A DNA stretch of 64,000 nucleotides from Glandiceps talaboti. Its lineage: Eukaryota; Hemichordata; Enteropneusta; Spengelidae. The position numbers and the translations under genes were made by a program. Numbering within the stretch: the first letter of the stretch is position 1; each line of letters opens with the position of its first letter. Location: the NCBI RefSeq assembly GCF_964340395.1, contig NC_135561.1, positions 19,019,240 to 19,083,239 of the forward strand, in the 5' to 3' direction. Of the stretch, positions 23,237 through 51,499 are shown piece by piece. The notes under the pieces are model-generated. The model did no database searches and was not told the DNA's origin. It saw nothing but the letters and a program-made list of their open reading frames with translations.

Positions 23237-26200
23237 TCGGATTTCCATAAGAAAGTGTATAAGTGCATACATATGATAATTTCTAGCCTCATACACAAAA
23301 TAACAAATATGTGTAGACGTGTGTATTGTGAGTTTATTAAAATATGCTATAAATAAAGAAAAAAGTATGTAAATGTGACTCATCTAACTTGGGCCTTTAC
23401 TTCCTGTATATCATTATTATTTTCGGATTTCAGCAGAATTGTTGCCTCATGCCCCTGCTTAGACAAGCTCGTAGATCCTGGTACCCAAGAAAGACAGTTA
23501 GAGTGAAGAATCATTTACGTTCTGCCTTTCCAGCCACAACTACCATGCAAATTTGGACACTGAAACGTTATATTAATTAGCTATCCCTAGACGTAACATT
23601 ATGTTCACATGCATTTAGCATGACTGTAGCGATTGTTTTACTCTGTCGATGTCTAGATGTTCTTTGTCTCATCCGTCATCAGTATGCTTCACGTGTATAG
23701 TTAGGCAAAATACAAGAAAACGTGTTTCCGATAAAGTCTAACAAAAGACTTGTGAATCCGATTACGCACTTCGGTGAGAGTTTGCTGGGAAATAAAAGCA
23801 GTAAATGAAGACCATTATAGGTAAGCAGACAGACACGTATACGTTAAGCAGACTGTAAAAGATCTGGTGTCTCTCTGGAATGGGACTTTTAAAAACGTTA
23901 CCACAGATGAGTCAAAGACACCTGTAAAACTCCTGCATCAATTCTAATGAAATTTTGTACACCCATATGGCTAACAGCAAGAACTGATTTTGGTAAACAC
24001 TTAATGAATAATAAAGATTTAATTTGGTACATACATTTTTGATACCAAAATGCATCTGTCTTGAAATTAATTTGGATATAGCTGTTAGGTTTACAAAGTC
24101 ATTTGCAGATTTTTGTTAATTTAATAAGTAGATCTTTGAAAACTCTTACAACGATTGACCTGTGCCAATTTGAATATTGGCGGAACGTTCTAAGAACATT
24201 TCACATTGCATGTTTTGTTTACCATAAATAGAACCCATCAGCAGGCTATCTTGCTTGAGAATTCGCCAAAATAAATTCATACGATCTCTTCACTATTTCA
24301 TTCTCAATCAAAATTGAAAATCTGTTTTTGTACTTCTAAAGATGATTAGGAACATGTTTGCACACTCACATTTCTTTTTATCATGTAAGAGTAAGACCGT
24401 GAAAATATCAACGATCTCAATAGGTCAGCTTCAAGTTCCTGTTCAAATCACTCGCTTTCTAGACGTAAAATTTCGCGATTAGTCCATTACACAAAGTCTT
24501 TGCCAAATTTATGCTATGACCATTGAAAAATTATTTTTTTCATTTAAATAAGGTATCCCAGTTGGCCTTGGCCAATCTTCCCTGGGACCCTCTAAGTATA
24601 AATAGTACAAACACAAAAGAGACAAATACAAACTGTACAATAAGGACATACAATAAACAGCAAAAGTGTCTACAATTATACCATATTATATAAAATATTG
24701 GTGACAGCCTTGTGTGAAGGAAGACAACAATGTTCTGTTTTTCACGTCAAGTGGTAATCTATTCCGAGTATTTAAACACACGGGAATGCATCGTGTCGTT
24801 TTAGATTTTCGATTAGAAGTTTAGGAAGTATTATACTGACCTCAAACCGTCTCCTTTTTACCGTGTACTTTTCCGATTTCTCTCGATAACAAACTACCGC
24901 TGTTTGTTGCAAGGCTTGCACAAAATCCAAACAGGAGATCGGAAAGGACTGCGTAATACTCAACATTTATTAACGTAAATTTAACCAAAAGGGTTATCGT
25001 GCCGTAGACAGAAACGTAAAGTACAACCCCACATAATTTTAGTAGTCGTAATGATCTATACTTTTCGTTTCAAATCCATTATCATGCAAATATGTGGGTA
25101 TAATAGCGCCGCCTGTTCCACACAATGCGATTCGAAAACAAAGTCGACGCGATGCGATGCGAATGGGGTGCGATGCGAATGCGAACTCAACGCGAAAGGG
25201 GAGCGATGTTTAATTGAAGCGAACTCCTGTAAACTTGACATTGAGGCGAAGCGAAAGTGAAGCTGTGTATGAAGCGATGCGAAAACTGTACTGTAGCTCT
25301 GTATCTCAGGATATAAATACACTCTCACATATTTATCAATGGTAATAATCTATAATTGATACCCAAAAGTGAGTAGTCAAAATATGGATAATAGACCAAG
25401 CCTTGTCTAGCCTACGAAGAAAATTACGCGACAATTTGTATCAATAATGGTGACCTATACATTGACCTCTATATATTTAGTGTACAGTGAGGGCACGCCA
25501 TTCAACAAAATCTTGGCAATTTTCCCGTTGTAATTAAACTCATGGTGGGACAGAAGGAAGTTCAACATGCACATGCCATATCCCGGGTATGTAGGGGATC
25601 ACAAACGCCGAGTGAAGTCGAGGATGGCAAATTTTCCTGTGCTGAGAGTAGACGGCGTGGCTGGCATTTCAACAACATTTTTGACAACTAACTTTCATTG
25701 GGACGTGACAAATCACAGATATAGAGCTAAACTTCTTGCATAAATCATGAATTTGCAAGACTATACCCTTACGGAAGGCATTTAGTTTAAATCTGGTATT
25801 AATATTGAGATGGCAAGTTTGCTCCTTCCGTATTATATAAGTGTATGTAACAAACTCGTTTTAAATAAATGTGAAAGTGAACTCTGGTAACGGTATAGAT
25901 GTCTGTAGGTATATAATATAAACACTTCATCATATTTACCTGAAAAAGCCTGTCAGGAGGATTGGCTTGTCTGCTGACGAGATCATACTTTATACATGCC
26001 ATGCTATATTACATTATTCTAATAAATAATGAGAGGAAATAATATTTAAAACTTTATTTGAAATATCATTAGAGAAAAAAATATTATAAATCATTAAAAT
26101 CGCGAAAACGAAATTTATTATTCGTCCTTTTCCCTGTGAGTATACTAACTGGCATGAACCTGTACCTTCTATGACGTCATAATCCTCAAAGGGGAAAACA

Positions 26201-26567
26201 ATAGAACATGGAGTGCAACTAGTCGCCGAAAACGGCAACTTACGATATGTAGTTCCGTAAGTTCGAGTCCGAGGCAAATCAGTTTTGGTGTTACAATTTG
26301 CACGGTCTAAGCTGTCGCTAGAATATCTAGTGAGTTCAACTTGCTTGTCTACGTATACGTTGTCACTTCAGTGAATGGGAACACTCCTTTAGGTTTGTGG
26401 CCGTTGGAAGGTTATTAAATTCAGAAAACCAAACGGCTAAAATAGAATTAACAAAAGAAAAAACACGAAACCATGCACAAGCAGGGTGTAAATAAGCTTC
26501 GTATGCGGAGGGCAAGTTTAACATTTAAAAACAACTGCGGGACACTGTATGCAGGTACTATTGTCAC
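23237..26567. other. Intergenic sequence with minor repeats
   Basis: No gene was recognised. A GCGATGCGAATG-rich low-complexity patch lies at 25125-25285. A dispersed repeat plus Helentron-like 5' end lies at 25717-25797 (minus). Everything else is plain AT-rich sequence to my eye. Confidence 0.4.
25717..25797 (-). repeat. Helentron-like 5' end remnant
   Basis: It contains AGAGCTAAACTTCTTGCATA and then the inverted family 5' terminus (CCCTTACGGAAGGCATTTAG), paralleling 2123-2186. It is more diverged than that copy. Confidence 0.55.
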
Positions 26568-28601
26568 TTAAAGGTGATTCAAAATGCTCACATTCACTGT
26601 CGCTAATTTGCTAGACATGTTTGTGAAACTCATTCTGGTATAAAAACTTTTAAAAAGCGTCTGCAAACACCTTAAAATGACCCTTTTTCAGTCAGTTCCC
26701 TTCGGATTGACTTCGAGAGTTTTCGGGTATTTCCGGTCCCATCTCGACCACGGGATTTTACGACGTCATAAGGAGTACGGCGTTGGCACTAAGACTATGA
26801 CAAGCATAGTCACTAGGTGAATAAGACTCAATAGCATTGTGAAAAAATACATTGCTGGTGGTTGTAATAGACATCAGTAAACAAAACTACAGTCTTATTA
26901 ACAAACATTTACCAATATTTACTTTCTCACTAATTGTCAGTGTCTGTGTGTATAAATGCTAAAATATTATCTCCCCATATTATGGCAAAATAAATCAAAA
27001 TGGCTAGACTAAATATACATAAACACTTGTAAAATTCAGTGGTTTTGCAGTGTAGACCTTTGACTTCCTTGGCGAGACAAAAAATGAAGCCGATCTAATT
27101 TTGTTGTCTATACATAAAATCTTTGTGGGAGTGATTCATGACTTTTAACTGTTTCACAGTTTTCGTTGTAGTCTTGTATTGTCACATGTTTGGCTTTTGA
27201 ATGCAAGCTTACATGTTTTATTTTCGGCCAGGGCTGTCTAGGGCCAAATACTCTAGCCCGAGTCTGAGACCCATGACATGTACACGTACAGTAACACCCC
27301 AGAAACTCGCATTCGGACTGAACAGAAGTAGGTCTCATCGACTTGTTGGGGACTCGAATTATTGCGTGATTTTTATCACGATGTACAGGTGATGATTATA
27401 TATTTAATTATCAGTAGGTGGGTAGTGTTGTCAAGGCAGAAGTTTTGTTTCGCGGGCAGCCACCTCGGCCATGGCAGGATGAGTATACGTAGGACAGATT
27501 TCCGATCCCAGTCCCCCATCAAAGCTGAAATAGTGTATGTATATACCATGATTTGTTACAAAATTCTTCTAATGAATATTAAATAGGCGTGTTGTATGAA
27601 GTGCCATCGCAACAAGGGAAACCATACAAGTTTTCTTTAGACGAGTTGCTGAAGTCATTAAATGACAACCCGAGACTCGTGGAATTTCGTAATTCTTTAC
27701 AACTTTATTGCTGATAATAAAATCCGGTTAATAAACCTTCTTCTTTAACATCATATTCATCGAAATTTAGCAAGTAACTTTTATGAACCTCGGCTTTGAG
27801 TGGTACACAGTGCTATTTACATGCAATGACTCTGAGCTTGCTTCCATATGCTCGAAACAAATCGAATCAATGAGTGTAATGGGACCAACGAACATATTGT
27901 GGCCCTGCATGTCCTGATACACCTTCCTGAAGTTTTCCATGGGTATTCTTATAATTACTAGTATATTTATTCGAGATGAAATATGTTTACTTTGTTGCTA
28001 AATGCGCAGTTGAAAATGCGACATGAGTGAGTGGGCTGAAATATGCCGTCACAACAATATTGTAGTGCTTCTTGTGGACAAATGATAAAAATCAGACAAA
28101 TAAAAGTCATTGACTGTGAAACACCCCGAAATTACAAGTATTTATGTATATCTAGTCTGGCCATTTTGATTAATATTTGCCATGTATGGGGGACATAATA
28201 TGGAAACTTCAAATAGCTAATATTTTGCAATAGTCAGATAGTGTGAGTAAATATCAGTAAATGTTGTGTGGATTGTAGTTTTTATTTACTGATGACTATT
28301 ACAACCATAAGCAATGTATTTTTTCACGATGTTGTTGTATTTTCTTCACCTGTTGACTACGCTCGCCATAGCCTGGGTGCTAACGATGTCCCTCTATGAC
28401 GTCACAAAATCGCGCGGCCTAGGTGCGACCGGAAAAACCCGAAAACTCTCGAAGTAAATCCGAAGGAACTCACTGAAAAAAGGTCATTTTAAGGTGTTTG
28501 CAGACGCTTTTTTAAAGTTTTAAAACCAGAAAACCTTTTTCAAAAACATGTCGTCTAGCACAATAGCAATAGTGAATGTGAGCATTTTGAATCCCCTTTA
28601 A
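26568..28601. mobile_element. DNA transposon with TTAA target site and ~470-bp terminal inverted repeats
   Basis: TTAA at 26568-26571 is followed by AGGTGATTCAAAATGCTCAC. At the right end, the inverse (AGGGGATTCAAAATGCTCAC when read inward) abuts TTAA at 28598-28601. The inverted similarity continues imperfectly to about 27040 on the left and 28130 on the right, including GACTTCGAGAGTTTTCGGGT against its complement. The ~1.1-kb interior (27040-28130) has no transposase frame. TTAA target choice is typical of piggyBac and Kolobok families. The arms have diverged, so it is not recent. Confidence 0.75.
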
Positions 28602-29017
28602 GCAGCTAGCCTTATGTGTTGAAACAGATTTGACAACATTCCCTTTATGTTAGGATTGAAAAGAGATCATAAGATTGAGCATTTGTCACAACTCATAAGG
28701 TTGTTTAATCATGGTCAACCTGAAGATTTGAATAGCTGCCACGAGGAAGGAAACTGCATGTTTGAAAGCGTAACAGTGTTTGACTTAAAATATTTAATAC
28801 TATTAAACATTAAACTTGCTTCCCCTAGCGAATCATTCAGAAATCTATTTTACAGTGTTTAATTTTGTTGTCCTTGTTGCATAGGAACAGCGTAATAACA
28901 AGACCACTTCAGGGATATATAATGGTTTATAATACCAGCCGTTGTCATTACAGTGGCTAGTTCAAGCGATAAATATCAAAACGTCTCGTACAAGTGCAAC
29001 TGTGCAAAGTATAGAAA

Positions 29018-43142
<14,125 letters not shown>

Positions 43143-44989
43143 GTTGGTATCATGTCACAGGAAAGGAAGACATATATGAGAACATATTCACTATTTCTAT
43201 TATAATATTTACTCTTTTTTACTACTTTTATATTCACCAAAGTTGATACTATACATGTTTTGAGTGCATTTGTATTCCTCAATGCTTGTCTATGGATTTC
43301 TTTCGGTAATTCTCAAAGAATACACATATGCCATATGCCATACATCTTTCATTCCTTTACACATTCACCGTCAATGCTTACCATAACAACCAAAGGCAAC
43401 CATTGGAGAATAAAGATTCGCTCAACATTTATAGTATCATATTTATTGAACATAAGATTAAAAAATTAAGATTATTATTAAAAAAGAAAAGGAGAGAACT
43501 TAGAATGAAATAATGAAAATCATCACAAATGTGTCTCCTTTTCCCTGCGAACACACCAGTATATGTTGCATACCATAGCTCTTGAAATCACATAGGCTTT
43601 CATTGTTTAGAAAGATAACGTGTTTTGTTCAGCAGATTGTAGTCACGCGTATATTTTGTTTCGGATAACAGTTCTCTACTTCATTTTGATAAGCAAATTG
43701 GTATATCAAAATATGGTGTATTTTTTTGTATTTATTTATTTATTTCTGTATGTATTTCTTTCTGAGAAAATGGAAAAAGCTTTTCTGCGAAAATGGAACA
43801 AACTTTCTACCTTTAATCTTGTTATCGGTCCTTTTTAAAAGATTAAGAAAAAAGTAGGGGTTCACCATCTTGTTTTTCGAAGAAACTGACAATATACGGT
43901 TTAACCTATACTTAACATTCACTGACAATTGTTTGTTTCTAATGTTGATATCATATTAACCTGTAATTGAAAGTTTTGCATGGCGACTGACAATTTTATT
44001 TTAATCTTAGAGTGGTTGAGATTCTCAAGCAGTTAGTTTATAAATAAAGGAGACAATGTGCCTCTTTGTACATCCTACTAATACCACGGCTTCTTTTGTG
44101 ACGATCACTTGATGATGTTCATACAACTGCATCCGTATCTCTAATGTTTATAAATAGACCCACACTGACCAGGTTAAATTGATTGGTTGCCAATGGCAAC
44201 GTGATAGTAGACTTAGATAGACCTCAACTGCCTTCTAAAGGACTGGAAACAAACTTTCATCTGGCAAGGTTGGGAAAGATATTAAGAATTTCAATATCCA
44301 GGGAAATGAGTCCATGTGCATTCTACAATTATACCAGAGGGTCAATGTCTTCTGATAGTTTGGGTTTAAAGCCTGATTGTATGATTCTAAAACATATTAG
44401 TTTAGGTATACTGACCATAAAAAGAAAATATATAAACACGGGTGTACAATACTGTTTACAGCAGGTACAAAAACAATTTAGTCGAAAGCCGAATGAAAAA
44501 AGTATCAGTGTTTTAATGTCATTATTTCTTTTTTTCCTTTTTAGCTGGATGCTAACCATGTTCTTCCATTCGTCATGTGAAGACCAAAGTTGATAAAAGA
44601 TAGTTGATGTTTCAATGGTGTACAAAAAGACCAAACATCTTATTTTCATTAGATGAATAATGTCAAAATGCAATTAAGCTTGCATAAGTAATGATAAGCT
44701 GAAGTTATTACAAATTATTGTTATGACAAGTAATTTCAAGATTTTCTCTTATGCCCGAAATGCCCATTCCCCAAATGACTCATTAAAATTAAAAGCTGAA
44801 TCAACAAGTTTCATAGTACGTATGGGTTGTATTTTGTAACGTTTTTGTCTAATTTTATGCAATTGTATTGTCCAATTACTGAACGTCTTTACCTAAGTAA
44901 CCCATTTACGACATTACCTGATCATGGCTTTAAAATGCCATTGTTATAAAGTACTGGGCATCATTTAAATGATACATTAAGTTTAGAAT
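43143..44989. other. 3' region of the EGF-lectin gene or intergenic; no feature assigned
   Basis: A terminal exon, if any, could not be identified. The 136-codon frame at 44183-44593 has an N-terminal part without recognisable motifs and a hydrophobic C-terminal stretch. I see no splice or domain evidence that it is coding. Confidence 0.4.
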
Positions 44990-47900
44990 TCATATGCCGC
45001 TTTGTAGTGCAGTATATAGGTCCATAGTTACATTGACTTTAATTTGGCCAATAAGGAGGCCGTCAGTCCAAATAACTTTGCACAATGTATAGGTCATTAT
45101 TACAATTATTTTGGTCCATACATTGGCCCTTCGTTACACTGAATTTGGCCGACGCATAGGTTATTTAGTAACACTGACTTTGGCCCCTACATAGACCGTT
45201 AATTACAATGATTGCAGCCCATACATAGGCACTAACTTCAATGACTTTGGCACATACATAGGCCCTGAGCTATACTGACTTTTGCCCATACATAGGCTTT
45301 CTTTAAACTGACCTTGGTCCATACATAGGCCCTTAACTACACTGACCTTGGCCGATATGTTGGCCAAATGGCTTTTGACCATACACGTCATTGTACAACA
45401 TTTCGTTTAATGTAATTTTATCTTTGCTTCCGTTTATTGTGTATTGTTACTGTCGTTATTGCCGGTTGTCTATTACTTCTATGTATATTTGTTTTGGGTC
45501 CACGTTTATAGGTGTTCGTCACCTGTGTGGACTACCTGACTTTTGTCAAAGTTAATAAATGAATGTAAAAAGAAAATACATTGTCTTTAATTACACTGAC
45601 TGCAGCCCATACATATAGGCCCTTGGTTTCGTTGACTTTGGACCATACATATAGGCCCATAGATATTATGACTTTGGCCTATACATATGCAGTTAATTAC
45701 AATGACTGGAGCCAATACATATGTCTTAGTTACATTGACTTTGGCCAATGCATACGCCGTTAATTACAATGACTCCAACCCATACATAGATCCTTAGGTA
45801 CACTGGTTTTAGCCCATATATAGGCCCTTAGTTAAGTACAGTACAGTACAGTAGAGTACACCGTGATGAATACGTTGTTGAGTGTGACTAACAGGCATTT
45901 ATAAACAGTACTAAGAAAAAAACAGTGACAATGTTTAAACCAGAAAGGTGAACCTCAAATAGGAGAGACCTGTATGCCTGAATAGAGAACTGAACTATTC
46001 TCTTTTAATACTGAATAGTTACAACCGTTAAAGCGGTAATTAGGCCAAATAAAAATAATGGTGTGTTTCCGAAAACCCGACCGACTCTAGAGTAAGCTGA
46101 CGACCCTAAAGAATTACTTCTTTTTCCCTGTAAATTTTCTTGCCAAAGTATACTTAGTTATTTTTAATATCAAATTCCAGAGAGAAACTACGTTATTTCA
46201 GACTATAACAGCACTTCTGAATCACATATTATATTTGTCTTCATTTACTTCTTTTATACCTGATCAGCGCGCGGTTACGACGTATTGTAACCAATGAGTA
46301 TGTTGTCTTTGGGTTCGAAAAATTTTAGAATAAAAATTAAAATTCATACTATTCCTTTAAAATTTCTACCCTATTTTCTGTAGTCATGTCATCGGAAACA
46401 AACATTTTTTTAATATTTGCCTTTATTGCCTAGTTGGCAAATGTACATATATTTACACGACAAAAAGACAACTTTTTCCATGAATAGAGAACTGAATTAC
46501 TCTCCTTTTAATGAACATTCACAACTGTTAAAGAGGTAATTAATCCAAATGAACAAATAATGTGTTTCAAATATAGACCCTTAGTTAAAATGACTTCAGC
46601 CCATAAATTGGCCCCTAATTACAATGACTTTCGCCCATACTTTGGCCCTTAGTTATAATGACTTCAGCCCATAAATTGGCACTTAGTTACAATGACTTCA
46701 GCCCATACATTAGCCCTAGTTACAATGACTTTCACCCATAAATTGGCCCTTAGTTACAATGGCTTCAGCCCATACATTGGCCCTTAGTTACAATGACCAG
46801 CCCGTATATAGGCCCTTAGTTACAAATACTTCAGACCATACATAGGCCCTTAGTTACAATGACTTCAGCCCATAATATGGCCCTTGGTTACAATGACTTC
46901 AGCCCATATATAGGTTCTTAGTTACAATGACTTCAGCAAATACATTGGCCCCTAGTTACAATTACTTTCGCCCATACTTTGGCCCTAGTTACAATGACTT
47001 TCACCCATACTTTGTTTCTTAGTTACAATGACTTCAGCCCATATATTGACCCTTAGTTACAATGACTTCAGCTCATAAATTGGCCCTTAGTTAAAATGAC
47101 TTCAGCCCATATATAGGCCCTTAGTTACATTTACCTCAACCCATATTTTGGCCCTTAGTTACAATGACTCCAGCCCATACATTGGCCCTTAGTTACAATG
47201 ACTTTGGCCCATATATAGGTCCTTAGTTACAATGACTTCAGCCCATAAATTGGCCCTTAGTTACAATTACTTCAGCCCATACATTGGCCCTTAGTTACAA
47301 TGACTTTGGCCCGTTGAATACCACGATACATCATGTTGATGGTGACCTAGCAATAGAAAAATACGTAGTCGCTTTTCAACGTAAACGAGCATTGGAACTG
47401 TACTGCACAGTACACCGTGATGAATGCGTTGTTGAGCGTGATTCACATGCATTTATACACAAGGAGAACACTGACTATTGTTAAACCAGAAAGGTGAACC
47501 TTTAATAAGAGAGACCTGTATGCCTGAATAGAGAACTCTCAGTGAATTATTCTCATTTTTACAGCCGTACGTTAAAGAGGTGATTAATCCAAATAAAAAA
47601 GTGTGTTTTCGACAACTCGACCGACTCTAGTTTAAGACGACGACCTAACATTGTTTTACTTGCAAAATTGAAGAATTATGACAATTTACGTTTACTTCGA
47701 ATTCCCTGTAGATTTTCTTTCCAGAGTATCTTTTTGTTACTTTTTAAATTTAATATTACATTTCAGAGTGAAACTTTATTTCAGCCTATTTGGTCTCCAC
47801 ATTGTTTTGTCTACTTCTAAATCACATATAATAATTATTGTCTTCGAATTCATTTACTTCTTTTACACCTCATCAGCTGCTATAGAAGTATTGTGACCAA

Positions 47901-49865
47901 CTAGTATGTTTTCTTTGGGTCGATTTAATTTCGAAAAATGTAAATAACATAAAATTCCGACATTTCTACCCTATTTTCTGTAGTCATATCATCGGAAATA
48001 AACAATTTTTTTTTATTTGCCTTAATTGCCTAGTTGGCAAATGTACATATATTTACACGACAAAAAGACAACTTTTTCCATGAATAGAGAACTGAATTAC
48101 TCTCCTTTTAATGAACATTTACAACTGTTAAAGAGGTAATTAATCAAAATGAACAAATAATGTGTTTAAAATAACACACAGGCCTTAATTACTCAATTAC
48201 ACTGATTTTGGTCAATATAGAGACCCTTAGTTACAATGACGTCAGCCCATACATTGGCTCCTAGCTAGTTACAATGACTTTCGCCCATACTTTGGCCCTT
48301 ACTTACAATGACTTTAGCCCATATATAGGTCCTTAGTTACAATGACTTCAGCCCATACCTTGGCCCCTAGTGACAATGACTCTCGCCCATACTTTGGCCC
48401 TTAGTTACAATGACTTTGGCCCATATATAGGTCCTTAGTTACAATTACTTCAGCCCATAAATTGGCCCTTAGTTACAATTACTTCAGCCCATACATTGGC
48501 CCTTAGTTACAATTACTTCAGCCCATAAATTGGCCCTTAGTTACAATTACTTCAGCCCATACATTTGCCCTTAGTGACAATGACTTTGGCCCATACATTG
48601 GCCCTTAGTTACAATTACTTCAGCCCATAAATTGGCCCTTAGTTACAATTACTTCAGCCCATACATTGGCCCTTAGTTACAATTACTTCAGCCCATACAT
48701 TGGCCCTTAGTTACAATTACTTCAGCCCATACATTGGCCCTTAGTTACAATGACTTTGGCCCGTTGAATACCACGATACATTTTGATGGTGACCTAGCAA
48801 TAGAAACACACGTAGTCGCTTTTCAACGTAAACGAGCATTGAAACTGTACTGCACAGTACACCGTGATGTATGCGTTGTTGAGCGTGATTAACATGCATT
48901 TATACACAAGGAGAACACTGACTATTGTTAAACCAGAAAAGTGAACCTTAAATAAGAGAGACCTGTATGCCTGAATAGAGAACTCTCAGTGAATTATTCT
49001 CATTTTTACAGCCGTTAAAGAGGTGATTAATCCAAATAAAAAAATAGTGTGTTTTCGACAACTCGACTAACTCTTGTTTAAGACGACGACCTAACATTGT
49101 TTTACTTGCAAAATTGTAGAATTATGACAATTTACGTTTACTTCGAATTCCCTGTAGATTTTCTTTCCAGAGTATCTTTTTGTTACTTTTTTAATTTAAT
49201 ATTACATTTCAGAGTGAAACGTTATTTCAGCCTATTTGGTCTCCACATTGTTTTGTCTACTTCTAAATCACATATAATAATTATTGTCTTCGAATTCATT
49301 TACTTCTTTTACACCTCATCAGCTGCTATAGAAGTATTGTGACCAACTAGTATGTTGTCTTTGGGTCGATTTAATTTCGAAAAATGTAAATAACATAAAA
49401 TTCCGACATTTCTACCCTATTTTCTGTAGTCATATCATCGGAAATAAACAATTTTTTTTTATTTGCCTTAATTGCCTAGTTGGCAAATGTACATATATTT
49501 ACACGACAAAAAGACAACTTTTTCCATGAATAGAGAACTGAATTACTCTCCTTTTAATGAACATTTACAACTGTTAAAGAGGTAATTAATCAAAATGAAC
49601 AAATAATGTGTTTCAGATAACATACACAGGCCTTAATTACTCAATTACACTGATTTTGGTCCATATATAGACCCTTAGTTACAATGACTTCAGCCCATAC
49701 ATTGGCCCCTAGTTACAATGACTTTCGCCCATACTTTGGCCCTTAGTTACAATGACTTCAGCCCATATATAGGTCCTTAGTTACAATGACTTCAGCTCAT
49801 ACATTGGCCCCTAGTTACAATGACTCTCGCCCATACTTTGGCCCTTAGTTACAATGACTTAAGCA
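44990..49865 (+). repeat. Higher-order repeat: 34-bp minisatellite blocks alternating with ~0.8-0.9-kb blocks
   Basis: The minisatellite unit reads TTAGTTACAATGACTTCAGC plus CCATACATTGGCCC. Arrays cover 44990-45380 (diverged), 45590-45840, 46575-47315, 48190-48765 and 49655-49865. Between them lies a repeated block containing CAGTACACCGTGATG and GAGAGACCTGTATGCCTGAA, at 45840-46575, 47315-48190 and 48765-49655. Whole periods are about 1.55 and 1.45 kb. The last two blocks are the most alike. Duplicate frames at 47678 and 49097 are part of the repeated block and not evidence of a gene. Confidence 0.92.
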
Positions 49866-50844
49866 TTGCGCTTGCTTGCATGAAGTGAGCTTCAAGCAGA
49901 TATACATTTAGGTAAAGACAACAAGATAACTGACACAAAACAACAGTGGGAGTCTCTGATGTTAGGTAACGGATTGCATTATGACTTTGTTTATATCTGT
50001 CATGTTCTAAAGTAAACTTACAAAGTGTTTTAGGAATATTCATGCAGACTCATTTACTTGTGTAATGTATTATGACACTACCGTTGTCCTGACCTATAGT
50101 GGTGTAAGTCCTGACGTTGTACAGTCTAGTCCTGACGACCGTATTCTGATTATACACTAGCGTTATCTTCATGCTAGAGTACTTTTAGTAGAGAATTTCC
50201 CGAAGCAATGAATTTCACTTTCATCTACAACAGACTGAATTTAGTGACAGGGTAGACTTTCAACATTTTCAAATTAACGTGTACCAGCTGATGTAGTTAG
50301 ACTTTGACATAACAATTTACAGTGACTTCCTTTACTGATATAAACTGCTGATAACATAAGATTGTACAAGACCACCACAGCACATACCATTTCTAAGTAG
50401 GGTTGGTCTTTGAATTTTGAAATGTTACATCTTAATTTTGGTGAAAATGGAAATAAGTGGTTTGTATTGTTGATTGTGGTTGTTTAATCTTTCACAAAAT
50501 AATTGGCAAGAAACAGCATGAATACTTAGATACAGGTACATTTGTGTTACTTCAACCAATGTTGCAGATCACATATCTCGCTATGTCGCCTTTCATCTCA
50601 TTCAGGAGATGTTTTAAGTTTTCCGTTTCGCCTTTTACTCATGATCAGTGGCCGCATCTTTTAGCACTTCCAGAATATGAATGTTTACGACTCCATGAAC
50701 TATTGATGTTACCTGATCATAACTTTCAATATACCATTATTGTAAAGTACCGAGCATCATTCAAATGATACTTTAAGTTTAACTTGGAATTCATATTCTG
50801 CTTTGTAGCGCAGTAAATGTGAGCATGTGACGAAGACAAACATC
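49866..50844. other. Unique sequence, nothing recognised
   Basis: No domain or repeat is evident. A 103-codon frame at 50457-50768 has no supporting feature. The segment TTACCTGATCATAACTTTCA near 50709 resembles 44914-44990, just upstream of the minisatellite, hinting at an older duplication bounding the array. Confidence 0.45.
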
Positions 50845-51012
50845 AACCAAATTTAAACTGAATGCCTCCCATAAGGTCAAAACCATAGATTGTTTGGCCT
50901 ACAAACATTCTTGGAATACAAAATCTAATCAGTTCTTGCCATTAGCATATGGAAGATGTGTAGTAAATTTCATTATAATTGAGCCAGCTGTATTTAAGAA
51001 ATACTTAAATAT

Positions 51013-51068
<56 letters not shown>

Positions 51069-51150
51069 GACAGACAGACAGACAGACAGGCAGACAGACA
51101 GACAGACAGACAGACAGGCTTCGCCATTTCAATACCTCCAATTAAAAGGT
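50845..51150 (+). mobile_element. Short Helentron/pearl-like element (306 bp)
   Basis: It starts AACCAAATTTAAACTGAATG with CCTCCCATAAGG and contains the family's TTTCATTATAATTGAGCCAG segment. A CA repeat (51012-51064) and CAGA repeat (51063-51118) follow, and it ends AATACCTCCAATTAAAAGGT. The 147-bp tandem units are absent, making this a minimal core version. Confidence 0.78.
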
Positions 51151-51499
51151 AAAAACGAACGTGTCAGTACAATATCTACCAGTAAATGTTAACAAGCTAT
51201 TTGACACAAGTTAATTCATGAATTGTCACGACATAAGGTACATTAGTATTACCAGCTACCGAACGGTGAGTTCCTGTATTAGTAGTTGGTCTCCGGAATA
51301 GCTCATATGTCATTTTCCTGTCTGAAGCCTACATATTGAGTCGAAACTTTGAAGATTTGCTACAAAAGGTGACAGGTACGTTACACTAACCTTGGCCCAT
51401 ACATAGGCCCTTAGTTTCACCTCAGACCACTATAGAGAATTTCAATAGACATCAGCACCATAAAACAGCTAGTCTATAACGAATAACGTTAAGAATAGT

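Noticed and set aside
25051-25328. Cys/Glu-rich frame over GCGATGCGA repeats
   Set aside because: Low-complexity GCGATGCGAATG tract explains the open frame.
26215-26280. tRNA-like B-box (GTTCGAGTCC)
   Set aside because: T-arm stem does not pair, no matching A-box at the right distance, and no acceptor stem.
44183-44593. 136-codon frame as a possible terminal exon of the EGF-lectin gene
   Set aside because: No continuation of the lectin domain and no acceptor in the needed phase that I could support; composition is ordinary AT-rich sequence.
47678-49342. Duplicate 72-81-codon frames (47678 and 49097) with nearly the same protein
   Set aside because: They are duplicated because the whole ~0.9-kb repeat block is duplicated; the third block copy lacks the frame and there is no domain.
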